Of a stretch of 64,000 bases of DNA, positions 41,517 to 50,506 are shown piece by piece (position 1 is the first letter of the stretch; every line of letters starts with the position of its first letter). The translations under genes and the position numbers were made by a program. The notes under the pieces were generated by a model that saw nothing but the letters and a program-made list of their open reading frames with translations, had not been told where the DNA came from and ran no database searches. Source of the stretch: Janibacter sp. Soil728 (GTDB taxonomy: Bacteria > Actinomycetota > Actinomycetes > Actinomycetales > Dermatophilaceae); the NCBI RefSeq assembly GCF_001428305.1, contig NZ_LMRZ01000007.1, positions 93,253 to 157,252 on the forward strand, given 5' to 3'.

Positions 41517-42973
41517 TGGACGACGTGCTCGAATCGGCGACCCCCGCGGTCGAGGCGATCTTCTCCGGCATCGCGCTCCCGGTCCTCGTCTACTTCCTCG
41601 TCATCAACTCCTCCTACCTCGTCCTCGTCGTCGCGGCGGCCCTGGAGTTTCGCCGCTCGACCCGGCAGCTTCCCTTCGCCGGAAGGGAGGAGCTGCTCGG
41701 GTCCGGCATGGTGCCCAGCGTCAGCGTCGTCACCGCGATGTTCAACGAGGAGGCGGGGATCAAGGTCGCGACGCAGGCGATGCTCGCGCTGCACTACCCA
41801 CGCCACGAGGTGATCGTCGTCGACGACGGGAGCACCGACGGGGGCTTCGAGGTGCTGCGCGAGGCCTTCGACCTCGTCGAGGTCCCGCGACGGATGCCCG
41901 CTGACCTGCCGGTGCGCGAGCCCGCGTCGTCCATCCACGTGCCGCGCAACGGCCGCACCCGGCTCACGGTCATCCGCAAGCCCAACTCCGGCCGCTCGGA
42001 CTCGCTCAACGTCGGGGTCAACTTCGCCACCCAGGACCTCGTCGTCTTCGTCGACTCCGACTCGGTGCTCGACCCCGACGCCCTGCTCGCCATCGTCCGG
42101 CCTTTCGCCGAGGACCCCGTCCGGGTGGTCGCGGGAGGCGGCGTCATCCGGGCGATCAACGGTTGCGTCGTGCGCGGCGGGCGGGTGAACGAGGTGCGCA
42201 TGTCGCGCAACTGGCTGGCCCGCATCCAGGTCGTCGAATACCTGCGCGCCTTCCACCTCGGCCGTGCCGGCTGGTCCCGGCTGAAGTCGCTCATCCTCAT
42301 CAGCGGTGCCTTCGGCATCTTCCGTCGCGACGTGCTCGTCGAGGTGGGCGGTCTGGACCCGAGCAGCATCGGCGAGGACTTCGAGCTCGTGCTGCGGGTG
42401 CACAAGCACATGCGTCGCGAGCGGCGCGACTACCGCGTGCAGTTCGTCTCCGAGCCGATCTGCTGGACCGAGGTCCCCGAGACGGCCACGGTGCTGCGCA
42501 AGCAGCGGCGGCGCTGGCATCGCGGTCTGTGGGAGACCCTGTGGGCCTACCGCTCGATGTTCCTCAACCCGCGCTACGGCAAGGTCGGCATGATCGCGAT
42601 CCCGTACTACTGGCTCTTCGAGCTCCTCGCACCGCTGCTCGAGCTCTTCGGTCTCGTGCTCGTCGTCCTCGGCACCGTGCTCGGGGTCGTCGACGTCGGC
42701 TACTTCATGCTCTTCATGGCTGTCGCCTACGGCTACGCGATCCTCGTGACGCTCGCCGCGATGACCGTGGAGGAGCTCAGCTTCCACAAGTACCCGCGCT
42801 GGCGCGACCTGCTCAGCACGCTCGCGGCGGCCGTGGTGGAAAACATCGGGTACCGCCAGGCGACCGCCGTCTGGCGCCTTGAGGGATGGGCGCAGAGCCT
42901 CACCGGCCGCAAGCAGGAGTGGGGCACGATGACCCGCACCGGATTCGACACCAGCCAGGAGCAGGGTCCATGA
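41516..42973 (+). CDS. Processive family-2 membrane glycosyltransferase
   Basis: The 485-residue enzyme has an N-terminal membrane helix (about 20-42), a cytoplasmic GT-A domain and three or four C-terminal helices, the layout of PNAG, hyaluronan and cellulose synthases. The catalytic series is complete: VVDDGSTDGG near 102, FVDSDSVLDPDALL near 180, GEDFELVLR near 285 and the QRRRW motif near 329 that marks processive enzymes. It should polymerise a sugar from a nucleotide donor and pass it across the membrane. No PilZ domain or deacetylase is nearby. It lies between the HEAT protein and the kinase in a tight operon. Confidence 0.85.
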   Translation: MDDVLESATPAVEAIFSGIALPVLVYFLVINSSYLVLVVAAALEFRRSTRQLPFAGREELLGSGMVPSVSVVTAMFNEEAGIKVATQAMLALHYPRHEVIVVDDGSTDGGFEVLREAFDLVEVPRRMPADLPVREPASSIHVPRNGRTRLTVIRKPNSGRSDSLNVGVNFATQDLVVFVDSDSVLDPDALLAIVRPFAEDPVRVVAGGGVIRAINGCVVRGGRVNEVRMSRNWLARIQVVEYLRAFHLGRAGWSRLKSLILISGAFGIFRRDVLVEVGGLDPSSIGEDFELVLRVHKHMRRERRDYRVQFVSEPICWTEVPETATVLRKQRRRWHRGLWETLWAYRSMFLNPRYGKVGMIAIPYYWLFELLAPLLELFGLVLVVLGTVLGVVDVGYFMLFMAVAYGYAILVTLAAMTVEELSFHKYPRWRDLLSTLAAAVVENIGYRQATAVWRLEGWAQSLTGRKQEWGTMTRTGFDTSQEQGP

Positions 42974-44934
42974 GTCCTCGCAACACCGTCGCCCGCGTGC
43001 TCGAGCGGCTGGTCGTCGTGCTGTCGTCGATCATCCTCGTCATGTCGGTCATGTCCGTCGTCTCGATGGTCACCGTGCAGCGGGAGGTGCGTCAGACGAC
43101 CCGCACGATCAGCCCGCTCAACGAGCAGAGCGGCAAGATGCGCGTGACGATCGCGACCGCCCAGGGGAGCTACCGCGCCTACCTGCTCACCGGCGAGGAC
43201 ACCTTCCGCGACTCGTACGCCGCCTCGCGGACCGACTTCCGCAGGAGTGAGGACCGGCTGCTGGCCAGGACCGCTGCGGCGGACATGGACGCGAGCCGGG
43301 CCAACGCCTTCATCGACGCGTCCGAGGAGTGGTTCCGGCTCGCGGACACGTCCATGGCAGCACGCGGCAGCACCTCCTTGGGCGGGACCGGCGCAGCCTT
43401 CCTCGAGGTCGAGCGGGAGCACGAGGCGCTCGCCGCGGAGATCGCTGACGTGCGACAGACCTGGCGGGACAGGTACAACCTCTACATGAACGGCGCGATC
43501 GCGCTCATGGGGCTGGCCACCCTCATCGCCATCTTCGTCACCGTCTCGCAGGCGCGGCGCGCGCTCGACCGACTGGCCCGGCCCCTGCAGGCCCTCCACC
43601 GGGTCGTCTCCCGCCACGATTCGGGGACCGCGCCGGCCCGCGCCGACGTCCACGAGGGGGCCGAGGAGGTCGTCGCCCTCGCCGACGCCTTCAACTCGCT
43701 CGCCGAGTCCAATGCCTCGATGCAGCGTGAGCGCGAGCGCGGTCTCGACCTCTATCGCCTCACCGGGAGCGTGCCGAGTCTGCTCACCGCTCGTGACGGG
43801 GGGTGGGACCGTGCCTGCGAGGTCGTCGGGCTGGGGCTGCGGGCCGACGCGACGTCGATCTACCGACTCAACGACGAGGAGTCGGTCAACCTCATGGGCT
43901 CGTGGCACACGTCGGGCGACGAGTTCCCGGCCGTGCTCCAGGACGTGCGGATCCCCGGGGTGGCGCAGATGCTCGCCGACACCCCCAGCCTGAGGGCCGG
44001 CAGCACTGCCGAGGTGTTGAGGACCTTCCCCCCGGACCTGGCTCGCGTCGGGCAGGAGCAGTCCCTCCAGGGGTGGGCGCTGCACCCGCTGTGCTTCGGC
44101 GACGAGGCCGTCGGCGTGCTCTCCGTCGCGACGCTGGAGCCGCACGAGTTCGACGAGGCGGAGCTGCAGGCCATGGAGCGTGTGGCCGAGTACGCGGCAC
44201 ACACGCTCGTCGAGCAGCGCTATGTCACCTCGCTGGAGGAGCTCGATCAGCAGAAGTCCGACTTCGCGGCCACGACGAGCCACGAGCTGCGCACCCCGCT
44301 CACCTCCATCGCCGGGTACCTCGAGCTGCTCACCGACGGGGACTTCGGCGAGCTCTCGTCCGAGCAGGTCCGCGCGTTGGACGTCGTTGCCCGCAATGTC
44401 GACCGGCTGCGCTCGCTCATCGACGACCTGTTGCTGCTCAACCGGCTCGACAGCGGGCAGGCGGACACCGCCCGCACCTTGCACGACGTGCGCAGCGGTC
44501 CGGCGCGGGTCGTCGAGCAGCTCTCGCCGATGGCGCGCACTGCGCAGGTCCGGCTGGAGCTGGAGCAGGACGACGAGCCGATCCTCGTCCGGGGCGACGC
44601 GGTGCAGCTCGAGCGGGCGGTCGGCAACCTGGCGAGCAATGCGTTGAAGTTCACCCCGGCCGGCGGCAGCGTGCGGCTGAGCACGACGCGTGTGGGCGGC
44701 GAGGTGCGCATCACGTGTGTCGACACCGGCATGGGGATCCCCGCGCAGGACCGGGAGCGCCTCTTCACCCGCTTCTTCAGGGCCTCCAACGCGCAGGCCG
44801 GTCACGTCCCGGGGACCGGTCTGGGGCTGGTCATCGTGCGCACGATCGCCGAGGCGCACGGTGGGCAGGTCGAGCTGGAGAGCGCCGAGGGCGAGGGCAC
44901 CACCGTGACGGTCACCCTGCCGGTGTGCGGCTGA
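42970..44934 (+). CDS. Sensor histidine kinase (CHASE3-like, HAMP, GAF)
   Basis: The 654-residue kinase starts at ATG 42970, overlapping the glycosyltransferase stop. Order of parts: membrane helix (about 14-36), an extracytoplasmic helical domain with GSYRAYLLTGEDTFRDSY as in CHASE3, a second helix (about 177-197), HAMP (about 198-255), GAF (about 268-415), HisKA with H438 in TTSHELRTPL, and the ATPase domain with NLASNALKF, DTGMGIP and GTGLGLVIV. No receiver is fused, so the single receiver at the start of the operon is the likely partner. The ligand is unknown. Confidence 0.92.
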   Translation: MSPRNTVARVLERLVVVLSSIILVMSVMSVVSMVTVQREVRQTTRTISPLNEQSGKMRVTIATAQGSYRAYLLTGEDTFRDSYAASRTDFRRSEDRLLARTAAADMDASRANAFIDASEEWFRLADTSMAARGSTSLGGTGAAFLEVEREHEALAAEIADVRQTWRDRYNLYMNGAIALMGLATLIAIFVTVSQARRALDRLARPLQALHRVVSRHDSGTAPARADVHEGAEEVVALADAFNSLAESNASMQRERERGLDLYRLTGSVPSLLTARDGGWDRACEVVGLGLRADATSIYRLNDEESVNLMGSWHTSGDEFPAVLQDVRIPGVAQMLADTPSLRAGSTAEVLRTFPPDLARVGQEQSLQGWALHPLCFGDEAVGVLSVATLEPHEFDEAELQAMERVAEYAAHTLVEQRYVTSLEELDQQKSDFAATTSHELRTPLTSIAGYLELLTDGDFGELSSEQVRALDVVARNVDRLRSLIDDLLLLNRLDSGQADTARTLHDVRSGPARVVEQLSPMARTAQVRLELEQDDEPILVRGDAVQLERAVGNLASNALKFTPAGGSVRLSTTRVGGEVRITCVDTGMGIPAQDRERLFTRFFRASNAQAGHVPGTGLGLVIVRTIAEAHGGQVELESAEGEGTTVTVTLPVCG

Positions 44935-44978
44935 CCCCGGGCGAAGGGGGAGGGGGAGGGGAGCAGCCCACCCAAAGG

Positions 44979-45040
44979 CCGAGGCAGGTCACGTCATGCA
45001 CGAAATTCTGGATCTAGGTGCATGACGTGACCTGCCTCGG
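44979..45040. repeat. Family-1 palindrome, copy 4
   Basis: The 22-base arms 44979-45000 and 45019-45040 are perfect and the spacer is CGAAATTCTGGATCTAGG. Same orientation and flanks as copy 3. It lies between the kinase and the convergent GNAT gene and may also end transcription. Confidence 0.87.
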
Positions 45041-45071
45041 GTTGTCGGTGGGCGCCCTCAGCCCTCAGCCC

Positions 45072-45641
45072 TCATCCCTCGTCGGGCTCGGCCGGGCGCT
45101 CCAGCCGCAACCGCATCTCGGGGAAGGTCGAGACGACGAAGCCGAAGTTGTCGTAGATGTCGCGCCCGGCCTCGGTGGCGTTGAGGGTGATGACCTCGAC
45201 CCCGGTCTCCTCCTCGAACCACCCGAGCAGTGCCTCCAGGACCGCATGGGTGAAGCCCAGCCGCCGGTGGCGGGGGAAGGTCGCGATGTTGGTGACGAGG
45301 CCGCCGCCACTGGCGCGGGTCGGGGAGGGCATCAGGTCGAGGACCTGACCGATCGCGCAGGAGACGACGGTGCCGTTGGCCTCGGCGACGACGACGTGGA
45401 CGCGCTCGTCGCCGAGGTGCTGCTGCAGCCAGCGCGAGGCGTCCTGCTGCCAGCCGATGTCGGAGATCGCCTCGGCCGAGGCATCCATGGCCTCGAACAT
45501 CAGCGCCCGCAGCGCGATGATGGTCGCGATGTCACCGGGCACGGCCGGGCGGATCACGGAGCCCTCGACCGGGCCGGGCGTGGGCTCCCTGCCCTGGTCG
45601 CGGGGGGTGCGGCGGGGCAGGCGGCGAGGACGTGGTGCCAT
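45072..45641 (-). CDS. GNAT-family N-acetyltransferase
   Basis: A protein of about 189 residues with the GNAT acetyl-CoA fold (from about residue 30: IRPAVPGDIATIIALRALMF). Motif A is VTNIATFPRHRRLGFTHAVL, and the late strand is YDNFGFVVSTFPEMRL. The start was placed at ATG 45641, with GCAGGA eight bases before it; the first 28 residues are Arg/Pro-rich and a later GTG start is possible. The acetyl acceptor cannot be predicted. It is transcribed away from rpmE. Confidence 0.82.
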   Translation of the reverse strand: MAPRPRRLPRRTPRDQGREPTPGPVEGSVIRPAVPGDIATIIALRALMFEAMDASAEAISDIGWQQDASRWLQQHLGDERVHVVVAEANGTVVSCAIGQVLDLMPSPTRASGGGLVTNIATFPRHRRLGFTHAVLEALLGWFEEETGVEVITLNATEAGRDIYDNFGFVVSTFPEMRLRLERPAEPDEG

Positions 45642-45702
45642 GGGCCCATCCTGCCGCAGCCCAGGTCGGGCAGCGGGGGAACAACCACCCCCGGTCGCGT
45701 GT

Positions 45703-45731
45703 TTGGACCCGTGTGCCACGTCTGGCACAAT
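45703..45731 (+). promoter_or_regulatory. Promoter of rpmE
   Basis: TTGGAC (45703-45708) and CACAAT (45726-45731) are spaced by 17 bases, a good vegetative-sigma promoter about 100 bases before the GTG start. TGCCACGTCTGGCA between the boxes is an imperfect palindrome. Confidence 0.6.
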
Positions 45732-45832
45732 CCATAGGCGGTCCGGTTCACGGCATGCGGCACAGAGTCCGCAGTTGTCGGCCCACAGTGGCACAACGCC
45801 GACCCGGACGACACAGACCCAAGGAGCACCAC

Positions 45833-46051
45833 GTGAAGAAGGACATCCACCCCACGTACGAGACGACCACGGTCACGTGCACCTGCGGCAGCACCTTCAC
45901 CACCCGCAGCACCAAGTCGGATCACACGATCAAGGCTGAGGTGTGCAGCCAGTGCCACCCGTTCTACACGGGCAAGCAGAAGATCATGGACACCGGTGGT
46001 CGCGTGGCCCGCTTCCAGAAGCGCTACGGCAACAAGACCGAAGCCAAGTAG
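45833..46051 (+). CDS. rpmE: 50S ribosomal protein L31 (zinc-binding form)
   Basis: The 72-residue protein bL31 of the large ribosomal subunit begins [19 protein letters not shown]. Cys16, Cys18, Cys38 and Cys41 (CxC and CxxC) are all present, so this is the zinc-holding C+ form, which other actinobacteria replace by a Cys-free paralogue under zinc shortage. Start GTG 45833 follows AAGGAG. A terminator separates it from prfA, the usual neighbour. Confidence 0.96.
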   Translation: MKKDIHPTYETTTVTCTCGSTFTTRSTKSDHTIKAEVCSQCHPFYTGKQKIMDTGGRVARFQKRYGNKTEAK

Positions 46052-46058
46052 TTCTTCC

Positions 46059-46097
46059 GATGCGCCGGTCAGCCCCTCGAGGGCTGACCGGCGCATC
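46059..46097 (+). terminator. Perfect 17-bp hairpin after rpmE
   Basis: GATGCGCCGGTCAGCCC (46059-46075) pairs with 46081-46097, loop CTCGA, followed by TGTGTTT. After it, CCACCCGCA repeats three times (46106-46139) before the prfA ribosome site. Confidence 0.85.
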
Positions 46098-46175
46098 TGT
46101 GTTTCCACCCGCAGTTTCCACCCGCACTGTCCACCCGCAGGTCATCACCCGCCGTCCCATGCCCCGGAGGTCCCC

Positions 46176-47261
46176 GTGCTCGAGTCCGTCGAGAGCCTGC
46201 TCGCCGAGCACGCCCAGCTGGAGACCTCCCTGGCCGACCCCGCCGTCATCGGGGACCCGGACCGGCTGCGTCGGACCAACCGCCGCTACTCCGAGCTGAC
46301 CCCGGTGGTCACCGCCCAGCGCGAGCTCGACGAGGCGAGCGGTGACCTCGCGGCGGCCCGTGAGCTGGCCGCCGAGGACGCCGCCTTCGCCGAGGAGGTC
46401 GCGCAGCTCGAGCAGACCGTGAGCGACCTCGAGGACCGGATCCGTCGGCTGCTCATCCCGCGCGATCCCGATGACGACCTCGACGTGATCCTCGAGATCA
46501 AGGCGGGCGAAGGGGGAGAGGAGTCGGCTCTCTTCGCCGGTGACCTGCTGCGCATGTACCTGCGGCACGCGGAGAAGCGCGGCTGGAAGACCCAGCTGCT
46601 CGACTCCACCGAGTCCGACCTGGGTGGGTACAAGGACGTCCGGGTGGCCGTCTCCGCCAAGGGCGCCATGGAGCCGGGCAGCGCCCCGTGGGCCCGCCTG
46701 AAGTACGAGGGGGGAGTCCACCGCGTCCAGCGCGTCCCCGTCACCGAGAGCCAGGGCCGCATCCACACCTCCGCCGCCGGGGTGTGGGTCATGCCTGATG
46801 TCGAAGACACCACCGAGGTCGTCCTCGACGCCAACGACCTGAAGATCGACGTCTACCGTTCCTCGGGCCCCGGCGGCCAGTCGGTCAACACCACCGACTC
46901 CGCGGTGCGCATCACCCACCTGCCGACGGGCACGGTCGTCTCCTGCCAGAACGAGAAGTCCCAGCTGCAGAACAAGGAGTCGGCGATGCGCGTGCTGCGC
47001 GCCCGTCTGCACCAGATGGCGATGGACGAAGCCGCCGCGGAGGCCAAGGAGGCGCGCTCCTCGCAGGTGCGCACGGTCGACCGCTCCGAGCGGATCCGTA
47101 CCTACAACTTCCCTGAGAACCGGATCAGCGACCACCGCACCGGCTTCAAGGCCCACCACCTCGACTCCGTCCTCGACGGTGACATGGACGCCATCATCGA
47201 CTCCGCGGTGCAGGCCGACGAGGAGGCCCGGCTCACGGCTCTCGCCGGAGGTGGGGAGTGA
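46176..47261 (+). CDS. prfA: Peptide chain release factor 1
   Basis: The 361-residue RF1 reads UAA and UAG stop codons and releases the finished peptide. The codon-reading P-x-T motif is [13 protein letters not shown] and the catalytic GGQ is in [14 protein letters not shown], whose Gln is methylated by the product of the next gene. Start GTG 46176 follows CCGGAGG; the open frame further upstream overlaps rpmE and is not used. It overlaps prmC by four bases (GTGA). Confidence 0.96.
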   Translation: MLESVESLLAEHAQLETSLADPAVIGDPDRLRRTNRRYSELTPVVTAQRELDEASGDLAAARELAAEDAAFAEEVAQLEQTVSDLEDRIRRLLIPRDPDDDLDVILEIKAGEGGEESALFAGDLLRMYLRHAEKRGWKTQLLDSTESDLGGYKDVRVAVSAKGAMEPGSAPWARLKYEGGVHRVQRVPVTESQGRIHTSAAGVWVMPDVEDTTEVVLDANDLKIDVYRSSGPGGQSVNTTDSAVRITHLPTGTVVSCQNEKSQLQNKESAMRVLRARLHQMAMDEAAAEAKEARSSQVRTVDRSERIRTYNFPENRISDHRTGFKAHHLDSVLDGDMDAIIDSAVQADEEARLTALAGGGE

Positions 47262-48133
47262 CCTCCCTTCGCTCGCAGGTCGATGCGGCCACCGCCACGC
47301 TGGACGAAGGGGGAGTCCCCACCCCTCGCATCGATGCCGTCCTCCTCGCAGCCCACACGCTGGGCTGCGACCGCGGTGAGGTGGAGCGGCAGATGATCCT
47401 CGCCACGGAGCCCGACGAGGGCTTCGCCGACCGGTTCACCGCTCTCGTGCGGGAGCGCGCCGCTCGGGTGCCGCTGCAGCACCTGACCGGCACCGCCCCC
47501 TTCCGCCGGTTGGAGCTGCACGTCGGGCCGGGCGTCTTCGTCCCCCGTCCGGAGACCGAGCAGGCCGTCGACCACGTGCTGGCCGCCCTCGTGGGCATCG
47601 AGGCGCCGCTGGTCGTCGACCTGTGCACCGGGTCCGGTGCGCTCGCGCTCGCCGTGGCCGACGAGGCGGTGGCCGCCAAGGTGACCGCGGTCGAGCTCAG
47701 CGACCTCGCGCTGGCCTGGGCCGCGCGCAACATCGAGACGACGGGGCTGCCCGTCACTCTCGTCGCGGCCGATGCCACGACTGACCCGGCCACCGTGCCG
47801 GAGCTCGACGATCTCGTCGGGCTGGTCGACGTCGTCGTGAGCAACCCGCCCTACGTCCCCGTCGGGATGGTGCCTCTCGATCCTGAGGTGGCCGAGCACG
47901 ACCCCGAGATCGCCCTGTACGGCGGCAGCGATGACGGCTTGCGCATCCCGCTGGCGGTCGCCGCGGCTGCGGCCCGGCTGCTGCGTCCCGGTGGGCTGCT
48001 CGTCATGGAGCACGCGGACAGCCAGGGCCAGAGCCTGCCGCGGGCGCTGGCCGCGAGCGGTGACTGGGTCGATGTCGCCGACCATGCCGACCTCACCGGT
48101 CGGCCGCGGACGACGACGGCCACCCGCGCCTGA
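47258..48133 (+). CDS. prmC: Release-factor glutamine N5-methyltransferase
   Basis: The 291-residue SAM enzyme methylates the GGQ glutamine of RF1 and RF2. An N-terminal helical substrate domain (about 1-95) is followed by the Rossmann methyltransferase with [16 protein letters not shown] (SAM site) and VVSNPPYVP, the NPPY motif of amide-N methyltransferases. It is coupled to prfA by overlap. Confidence 0.95.
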   Translation: MTSLRSQVDAATATLDEGGVPTPRIDAVLLAAHTLGCDRGEVERQMILATEPDEGFADRFTALVRERAARVPLQHLTGTAPFRRLELHVGPGVFVPRPETEQAVDHVLAALVGIEAPLVVDLCTGSGALALAVADEAVAAKVTAVELSDLALAWAARNIETTGLPVTLVAADATTDPATVPELDDLVGLVDVVVSNPPYVPVGMVPLDPEVAEHDPEIALYGGSDDGLRIPLAVAAAAARLLRPGGLLVMEHADSQGQSLPRALAASGDWVDVADHADLTGRPRTTTATRA

Positions 48134-48164
48134 GCCCGGACGACGCAGGGGCCCGGACGACGCA

Positions 48165-48191
48165 GGGGCCCGGCCGAGTCGGCCGAGCCCC
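48165..48191. terminator. Hairpin between prmC and small membrane protein gene
   Basis: GGGGC (48165-48169) pairs with GCCCC (48187-48191), and CGGCCGA pairs with TCGGCCG inside. It lies between convergent genes. A direct duplication of a 20-base unit (CCCGGACGACGCAGGGG, 48135-48172) precedes it. Confidence 0.55.
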
Positions 48192-48210
48192 TACGACGTA
48201 CGAATGAATC

Positions 48211-48285
48211 TCAGAGGATGAAGATGAGCAGGGCGATGATCAGCAACACACCGACGATCGTCCAGATGAGACTGGAACCACGCAT
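48211..48285 (-). CDS. 24-residue hydrophobic membrane peptide
   Basis: An open frame of 24 residues beginning MRGSSLIWTIVGVLLIIAL is almost entirely one membrane helix. It has an unusually strong ribosome site, AAGGAGG, five bases before the ATG, and stands alone between a terminator and the tsaC promoter region. Strong translation signals and clean hydrophobicity support a real gene. The function is unknown; small one-helix proteins usually modulate larger membrane proteins or stress responses. Confidence 0.65.
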   Translation of the reverse strand: MRGSSLIWTIVGVLLIIALLIFIL

Positions 48286-48457
48286 GACGTCCTCCTTCTC
48301 GAGATGACGATGATGTCGTCGGGGCCAACGTACCCAAGCGGAGGCGCCGTATGCGTGGAAAAGAGCCGGGCGATGTGGGCGTGCTCTCGCCGTACCTCGC
48401 ATCCGTGGCGCGACGGTGCTGCCGCAGCGGTCCCGGTCGCGGATTAGGGTGGACACC

Positions 48458-49204
48458 ATGAGCCCTGTCGTCGATGCGACCACCACCGACCGCGCAGCCG
48501 GCGTCGCCGCCACCGTGGATGCGGTCCGGCGTGGTGAGGTCGTCGTCATCCCCACGGACACCGTCTACGGCATCGGGGCCGACGCCTTCGACGCGTCCGC
48601 GGTCGCCGACGTCCTGGCCGCCAAGGGGAGGGGCCGCGACATGCCGCCCCCCGTCCTCGTCCCGGATGCGCGCACCCTCGACGGACTGGCCCGCGCCGTG
48701 CCCGACTGGGCTCGCCGCCTCGTCGACGAGCTGTGGCCAGGCCCGCTGACCCTCGTGCTCCTGGCCCAGCCCTCGCTCCACTGGGACCTCGGAGAGACGG
48801 CCGGCACCGTCGCGCTGCGCATGCCCGACGACGACATCGCGCTCGAGGTGCTGCGCGAGACCGGTCCGATGGCCGTCACGAGCGCCAACCGCACCGGTGA
48901 GCCCGCCGCGACGTCCATCACCGACGCTGCCGTCCAGCTCGGCCCCGTCGTGAGCGTCTACCTCGACGGTGGACCGCGCACCTCGCAGGAGCCGTCGACG
49001 ATCGTCGACTGCACGGGGGAGACCCCGGTCGTCCTGCGCGAGGGCGCCATCGGGCGCGAGCGCCTCGAGGAGATCCTCGGCGTGGGCTTCGACGAGACCA
49101 CCACGGCCGCCGATGCGCAGCAGTGGGAGGATCTCCCTTCGAGCAGTGACATGCCGGACGACCCGTCCACCGACCCCACCCCCGACACGGAGGCCCCGCG
49201 ATGA
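48458..49204 (+). CDS. tsaC: Threonylcarbamoyl-AMP synthase
   Basis: The 248-residue YrdC/Sua5-family enzyme makes threonylcarbamoyl-AMP for the t6A37 base of tRNAs reading ANN codons. The YrdC fold is seen in VVIPTDTVYGIGADAFD, ELWPGPLTLVL and the PMAVTSANRTGEPAA nucleotide-binding strand. The usual KxR pair is seen as AAKGRGRDMPPPVLV. The acidic Pro/Asp tail (about 220-248) is extra. ATG 48458 has TTAGGGT ending seven bases upstream, a leaderless arrangement. It overlaps glyA by four bases. Confidence 0.92.
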   Translation: MSPVVDATTTDRAAGVAATVDAVRRGEVVVIPTDTVYGIGADAFDASAVADVLAAKGRGRDMPPPVLVPDARTLDGLARAVPDWARRLVDELWPGPLTLVLLAQPSLHWDLGETAGTVALRMPDDDIALEVLRETGPMAVTSANRTGEPAATSITDAAVQLGPVVSVYLDGGPRTSQEPSTIVDCTGETPVVLREGAIGRERLEEILGVGFDETTTAADAQQWEDLPSSSDMPDDPSTDPTPDTEAPR

Positions 49205-50478
49205 CCGACGACACCTTCTACGGCTCTGACTTCGGCGCCCTGCGCGCATTCGACCCGGAGATCGCGGGTGTGCTCACCAGCGAGCTCGACCGCATCCGCG
49301 GCGGGCTGCAGCTCATCGCGAGCGAGAACATCTCCTCGCCGGAGGTCCTGACCTCCCTCGGTTCGACGCTGAGCAACAAGTACGCCGAGGGCTACCCGGG
49401 CCGCCGCTACTACGGGGGATGCTCCGAGGTCGACAAGGCCGAGATCCTGGCGATCGAGCGGGCCAAGAGCCTCCTGGACGCCGAGCACGCCAATGTGCAG
49501 GCGCACTCCGGTGCCAGCGCCAACCAGGCCGTCTACGGCGCCTTCCTCAAGCCGGGCGAGAAGATCCTGGCGATGTCCCTGCCGCACGGCGGCCACCTGA
49601 CCCACGGCACCAAGGTCTCCTTCTCCGGCAAGTGGTTCGACGCCGTGCACTACGGCGTCAATCCCGAGACCGAGGACGTCGACTACGACGAGATGGAGCG
49701 CCTGGCCAAGGAGCACCGTCCCAAGGTCATCTGCTCGGGCGGCTCGGCGATCCCGCGCCTGATCGACTTCGAGCGCATCCGCGCGATCTGCGACGAGGTC
49801 GGCGCGATCATGTGGGTCGACGCGGCGCACTTCATCGGTCTCGTGGCCGGCAAGGCGATCCCGAGCCCCGTCCCGCACGCCGATGTCGTCACCTTCACCA
49901 CCCACAAGGTGCTGCGCGGCCCCCGCTCCGGTGCTCTCGTCTGCAAGGAAGAGCACGCCAAGGCGCTCGACAAGGCGATCTTCCCGATGATGCAGGGCGG
50001 CCCGCAGATGCACACCATCGCGGCCAAGGCGGTCAACTTTAAGGAGTGCGCGACCCCCGAGTACCAGCAGTACGCGAAGGACGTCATCGCCAACTCCAAG
50101 GTGCTGGCGCAGGAGCTGCTCACCCGGGGCATCCGTCCGACGACCGGCGGTACCGACACCCACCTGGCGCTGCTGGACCTCCAGGGCGTGGGCGTCACCG
50201 GTGTCGACGCCGAGGCACGCTGCGACGCGGCCGGCATCACTCTCAACAAGAACGCCATCCCGAACGACCCGCAGAAGCCGTCGATCGCCTCGGGCATCCG
50301 CGTGGGTACCCCGTGCGTCACGACGCAGGGCATGGGCACCGACGAGATGGTCAAGATCGCCGAGCTCATCCACACCGCCGTGACGACGGGTGACGCAGAC
50401 CCGGACCACGAGGTGTCGCGTGAGGTGCGCGCACAGGTGACCGACCTGGTCACCCGCTTCCCCGCCTACCCCCGCTGA
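49201..50478 (+). CDS. glyA: Serine hydroxymethyltransferase
   Basis: The 425-residue PLP enzyme interconverts serine and glycine, loading one-carbon units on tetrahydrofolate. The PLP Lys is K236 in TTHKVLRGPRSG. Other marks are LIASENISSPEV, NKYAEGYPGRRYYGG and HSGASANQAVYGAF. The length is normal. It lies between tsaC (overlapping) and the WecA-type gene (28 bases after), in the order seen upstream of the ATP synthase operon in many actinobacteria. Confidence 0.96.
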   Translation: MTDDTFYGSDFGALRAFDPEIAGVLTSELDRIRGGLQLIASENISSPEVLTSLGSTLSNKYAEGYPGRRYYGGCSEVDKAEILAIERAKSLLDAEHANVQAHSGASANQAVYGAFLKPGEKILAMSLPHGGHLTHGTKVSFSGKWFDAVHYGVNPETEDVDYDEMERLAKEHRPKVICSGGSAIPRLIDFERIRAICDEVGAIMWVDAAHFIGLVAGKAIPSPVPHADVVTFTTHKVLRGPRSGALVCKEEHAKALDKAIFPMMQGGPQMHTIAAKAVNFKECATPEYQQYAKDVIANSKVLAQELLTRGIRPTTGGTDTHLALLDLQGVGVTGVDAEARCDAAGITLNKNAIPNDPQKPSIASGIRVGTPCVTTQGMGTDEMVKIAELIHTAVTTGDADPDHEVSREVRAQVTDLVTRFPAYPR

Positions 50479-50506
50479 TCCTGCTCGGGGCAGGGGGAGG
50501 GGCGCT

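Noticed and set aside
45554..46108. Minus-strand frame covering rpmE
   Set aside because: It is antisense to L31, whose identity and promoter are clear.
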